Positions 38,738-41,168 of a stretch of 41,168 bases of DNA are shown piece after piece. The stretch is from an uncultured Collinsella sp. GTDB lineage: Bacteria > Actinomycetota > Coriobacteriia > Coriobacteriales > Coriobacteriaceae. The stretch's first letter is position 1, and every line of letters begins with the position of its first letter. Position numbers and translations under genes: made by a program. Below the pieces are notes generated by a model. That model was not told where the DNA came from and searched no databases. It saw only the letters and a program-made list of their open reading frames with translations. The stretch spans positions 1 to 41,168 of the forward strand of contig CALFDJ010000044.1 of assembly GCA_937950325.1 (NCBI GenBank), in the 5' to 3' direction.

Positions 38738-40618
38738 CTAGGCAGCCTTAACAGAAGGCTGGCCCTCGTCGATAAAGAAACGCTTGTACCACACCAGGAA
38801 CACGAGCGGCGTATAGATCTTGCGCTGGAAATTGCCCTTGCCCGCAAAGTGCAGATCGAGCAGGTGCATGAGCTCGTCGGTATTGAAGAACTCGCTTGCC
38901 CACGGCGCGGTGAAGTACTCCTTGACGTAGTCGTACCACTTTTGCTCGCGCAGCCAGTAGACAATCGGCACGGGGAAGCCCACCTTGGGACGGGTGGCCC
39001 ACTCATCGGGCAGCGACTTGTTGGCGGCGTGGCGAAGCACTTGCTTGTTGCCGTTCTCGTTGATGCGGTAGCGGTCGGGAATGTGCTCGGCGAACTCCAT
39101 GACCTTGCGATCCAGGAATGGCACGCGCAGCTCCAGCGAGTGCGCCATACACATCTTGTCGGCCTTGAGCAGAATGTCGCCCGGGAGCCACATGTTCATG
39201 TCCAGGTACTGTTTCTTGACCAGCTCGGGCTGACCCTTCACACGTGCGTAGATGGGTGCAGCGAGCTCAAAGGCGCCGTCGCCGGTGTTGTACGCGGGCT
39301 TGAGCACGCCGTCGACCTCGCGCTCAGGCCATACCAGAGCCTGGCCCAGGAACGACTTCTCGGGGATCTCGGCACCCTTGACCAGAAAGTTATGGCCCTT
39401 GAAGTACGGCATATGCAGCGCCAGGTTACCGAGCGCGCGGCGAATGGGCAGCGGCACCATCTTTTTGTACTTGCGCACCGGAACCGTGTCCTCGTAGTAG
39501 GCGTAGCCGCCAAAGAGCTCGTCGGCGCCTTCGCCCGAAAGCACGACGGTGACGTCCTTGCGCGCCATCTCGGCCAAGAACCACAGCGGTACAGACGACA
39601 GGTTGGACTGCGGCTCGTCCATGTGATACTGGATGTCCTCGAGCGCACCAAAGAACTCGTCGGCGGTAATCATCTTGCGAACGTTTTCGACGCCGAGCTT
39701 ATCGGAAAGCTCCTTGGCGTAGTTAGTCTCGTTGAAATTCTTGTAGTCAAAGCCCACCGAGAAGGTCTTGTCGGGCATGAGACAAGCGGCAATATAGCTG
39801 GAGTCGACGCCGCCGGAGAGGAAGGAAGCGACCGGGACGTCGGCGATGCGATGGGCCTCGACGCTCTCGTGCACGACCTCATCCAGCTCGTCGACGTACT
39901 CCTCGAACGGCTTCTCGACGGCAGAGTAATCGCAATCCCAATAGCGCTCGATGTTCATCTTGCCGGTCGGGATGTCTACGGTAAAGTAATGCGCCGGCGG
40001 CAGCTTGTAGACACCCTCGAAGAAGGTCTCCTCGGTTGCCGAATACTGCAGCGTCATGTACGGACGCAGGGCCTTTTTGTTGACCGCCTTGTGGAAGTGC
40101 GGGTAGTCCAGGAAGCTCTTGATCTCGGAACCAAAGAGCACGCCCGGAGCGCCGTCGCCTGCATCGGCCATGGGATAGTAGTAGAGCGGCTTGATGCCAA
40201 AGATGTCGCGGGCGCCAAAAAGCTTGTTCTTCTTCTTGTCCCAGATGACGAAGGCGTACATACCGCGCAAGCGATCGAGTACGGCCTCGCCCCACTCTTC
40301 GTAGCCGTGCAGGAGGCTCTCGGTGTCGGCGCCGCAGTGGAACTTGTAGCCCTTGGCCTCGAGCTCGGAACGAAGTTCTTGGAAGTTGTAGATCTCGCCG
40401 TTAAAGACAATGACGACGCTGCCGTCCTCGTTAGCCATGGGTTGGGCGCCAGCCTCGGTCAGGTCGAGGATCGACAGACGGCGGAAGCCCAGGGCAACGC
40501 GGCCGTCGATAAACTGGTCGCCCATGTCGGGGCCACGATGGACGATACGGTCCATCATCTTGGTGAGCACCTCGGATTGGTTATCCGTCCCACCGACAAA
40601 ACCGACAAAACCGCACAT
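38738..40618 (-). CDS. asnB: Asparagine synthase (glutamine-hydrolysing)
   Basis: This 626-residue enzyme makes Asn from Asp, ATP and Gln. MCGFVGFVGG places the nucleophilic Cys at position 2 for the N-terminal glutaminase (RLSILDL, FNGEIYNF). The synthetase domain has SFLSGGVDSSYIAA, the ATP pyrophosphatase loop, and LSGEGADELFGGYAYY. The C-terminus WYKRFFIDEG fits the family. GAGGGG precedes the ATG. A TATACT about 50 bases upstream may be the -10. It is followed by its own terminator and is monocistronic. Confidence 0.96.
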   Translation of the reverse strand: MCGFVGFVGGTDNQSEVLTKMMDRIVHRGPDMGDQFIDGRVALGFRRLSILDLTEAGAQPMANEDGSVVIVFNGEIYNFQELRSELEAKGYKFHCGADTESLLHGYEEWGEAVLDRLRGMYAFVIWDKKKNKLFGARDIFGIKPLYYYPMADAGDGAPGVLFGSEIKSFLDYPHFHKAVNKKALRPYMTLQYSATEETFFEGVYKLPPAHYFTVDIPTGKMNIERYWDCDYSAVEKPFEEYVDELDEVVHESVEAHRIADVPVASFLSGGVDSSYIAACLMPDKTFSVGFDYKNFNETNYAKELSDKLGVENVRKMITADEFFGALEDIQYHMDEPQSNLSSVPLWFLAEMARKDVTVVLSGEGADELFGGYAYYEDTVPVRKYKKMVPLPIRRALGNLALHMPYFKGHNFLVKGAEIPEKSFLGQALVWPEREVDGVLKPAYNTGDGAFELAAPIYARVKGQPELVKKQYLDMNMWLPGDILLKADKMCMAHSLELRVPFLDRKVMEFAEHIPDRYRINENGNKQVLRHAANKSLPDEWATRPKVGFPVPIVYWLREQKWYDYVKEYFTAPWASEFFNTDELMHLLDLHFAGKGNFQRKIYTPLVFLVWYKRFFIDEGQPSVKAA

Positions 40619-40789
40619 ATACTATCCCCTCTGCTGTTGCTGGGTATCAAATCGAATCAGTAGCTTTTGAGTATACCCGAGGGTGTAAAGAGGGACGGAA
40701 TGTTCAGGCAATCTCAACTGAATCAGCTCCGCTGTGACACGCGCCAGTTACCTTTAATGGATATGAGGTGAATGGGGCGATTGTTTTGC

Positions 40790-40795
40790 TATACT
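40790..40795 (+). promoter_or_regulatory. -10 element for tRNA-Val
   Basis: TATACT lies 10 bases upstream of the tRNA 5' end; a -35 at the right distance is weak (GGTGAA). The interval 40619-40789 has no gene and otherwise holds only the divergent asnB leader. Confidence 0.5.
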
Positions 40796-40805
40796 CTCTC
40801 CGCAC

Positions 40806-40881
40806 GGGCGATTGGCGCAACGGTTAGCGCAGGTGCTTTACACGCACAAGGCTGGGGGTTCGAATCCCTCATCGCCCACCA
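40806..40881 (+). tRNA. tRNA-Val (TAC)
   Basis: The acceptor GGGCGAT/ATCGCCC is perfect, the anticodon loop TTTACAC gives anticodon TAC, and the T arm is TGGGG-GTTCGAATCCC-like with TTCGAAT. The CCA end is encoded. It is the only plus-strand gene at the right end and is followed by its own terminator. Confidence 0.95.
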
Positions 40882-40891
40882 CTGAATTGTT

Positions 40892-40913
40892 AGGCCTCCA
40901 GCGATGGAGGCCT
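40892..40913 (+). terminator. Terminator of tRNA-Val
   Basis: AGGCCTCCA (40892-40900) pairs perfectly with TGGAGGCCT (40905-40913) around GCGA, followed by TTCCTTTTT. It lies 10 bases after the tRNA. Confidence 0.9.
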
Positions 40914-40920
40914 TTCCTTT

Positions 40921-41168
40921 TTCGGGCCCATTTCATGGGATTCGAACCCATCAGCGCGTCTGCCACAAAGGCCGTGGTCAAAAAATGGCAAAAATGAGTA
41001 CTGCTACTTTGCTTACAACATATAAAAAGATAGCATTTACTTACGTTACGCAACATGTGTCCATTATAAGGACTAACAGTTGGATTAAAATCGTGTATTC
41101 ATCGCCATTTCGTCGGTGGCGCGCGCAGACGTGGTGTAAGAGTGTCCTGAGGTCCGTCGCTGCAAGCC
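40921..41168. other. Non-coding right end with a tRNA T-arm-like hairpin
   Basis: No gene is visible. At 40933-40951 the minus strand reads ATGGG-TTCGAAT-CCCAT, a perfect T-arm-like hairpin without the rest of a tRNA. A long AT-rich stretch follows (about 40980-41100), then GC-rich sequence to the edge. It could be a tRNA remnant or attachment-site scar; the evidence is thin. Confidence 0.35.

Overview
The window looks like a chromosomal segment of a gut actinobacterium of the class Coriobacteriia, most likely Collinsella or a close relative. This is an inference from several things: the GC-rich genes, a DisA-IspD-IspF-CysS-RlmB-YacP gene string, a LysRS carrying an extra tRNA-binding domain, a very large acyl-CoA dehydratase activase, and a Veg-IspE pair. 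No rRNA gene is present to confirm it.

Left end (1-7320), the accessory part. A truncated DNA glycosylase gene runs off the left edge. Next come a perfect 42-bp inverted repeat and an amidohydrolase gene cut off exactly at the 3' end of an opposing tRNA-Tyr gene. A sugar-uptake cassette follows: an RpiR-type regulator divergent from a 6-phospho-glycosidase and a PTS EIIBC, bounded on both sides by a 22-bp direct repeat. After a gap of about 830 bp with two tandem inverted-repeat units and tRNA-Thr, there is a single-gene HipA-like kinase fused to an excisionase-type DNA-binding domain, preceded by a nearly perfect palindromic operator.

Housekeeping block on the minus strand (7348-12878). Order of transcription is disA, ispD, ispF, cysS, a large structured intergenic element, rlmB and yacP, with overlaps or gaps of a few bases except around the structured element. 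It covers c-di-AMP synthesis, two MEP-pathway steps, Cys-tRNA charging, rRNA methylation and an mRNA endonuclease.

Plus-strand island (13034-15660). A yybP-ykoY manganese riboswitch controls mntP, followed by a classical hipB-hipA operon with three operator copies.

Minus-strand block (15788-28120). It contains pepD, clpC, a tetR gene overlapping a 1479-residue double activase gene with a perfect 21-bp palindrome upstream, a DUF2798 membrane protein whose start is frameshifted in a CT repeat, and a threonine/serine exporter. Two REP-like intergenic elements share an identical 16-mer.

Right end (28575-41168), mostly minus strand. It holds lysS, greA, tatA, tRNA-Pro, ispE, veg, dtd, rdgB, rph, murI, a HAD phosphatase, murE and asnB, then tRNA-Val on the plus strand. 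Translation, RNA processing, isoprenoid and peptidoglycan precursor genes are packed together with intrinsic terminators between transcription units. MurI and MurE sit in the same run and supply D-Glu and the third stem residue.

The most interesting signals are the palindrome-flanked HTH-HipA fusion, the possible phase-variable DUF2798 gene, the tRNA-Tyr junction with a mismatched acceptor stem, the structured element after cysS, the repeated hairpin that abuts stop codons, and the TetR/activase unit.
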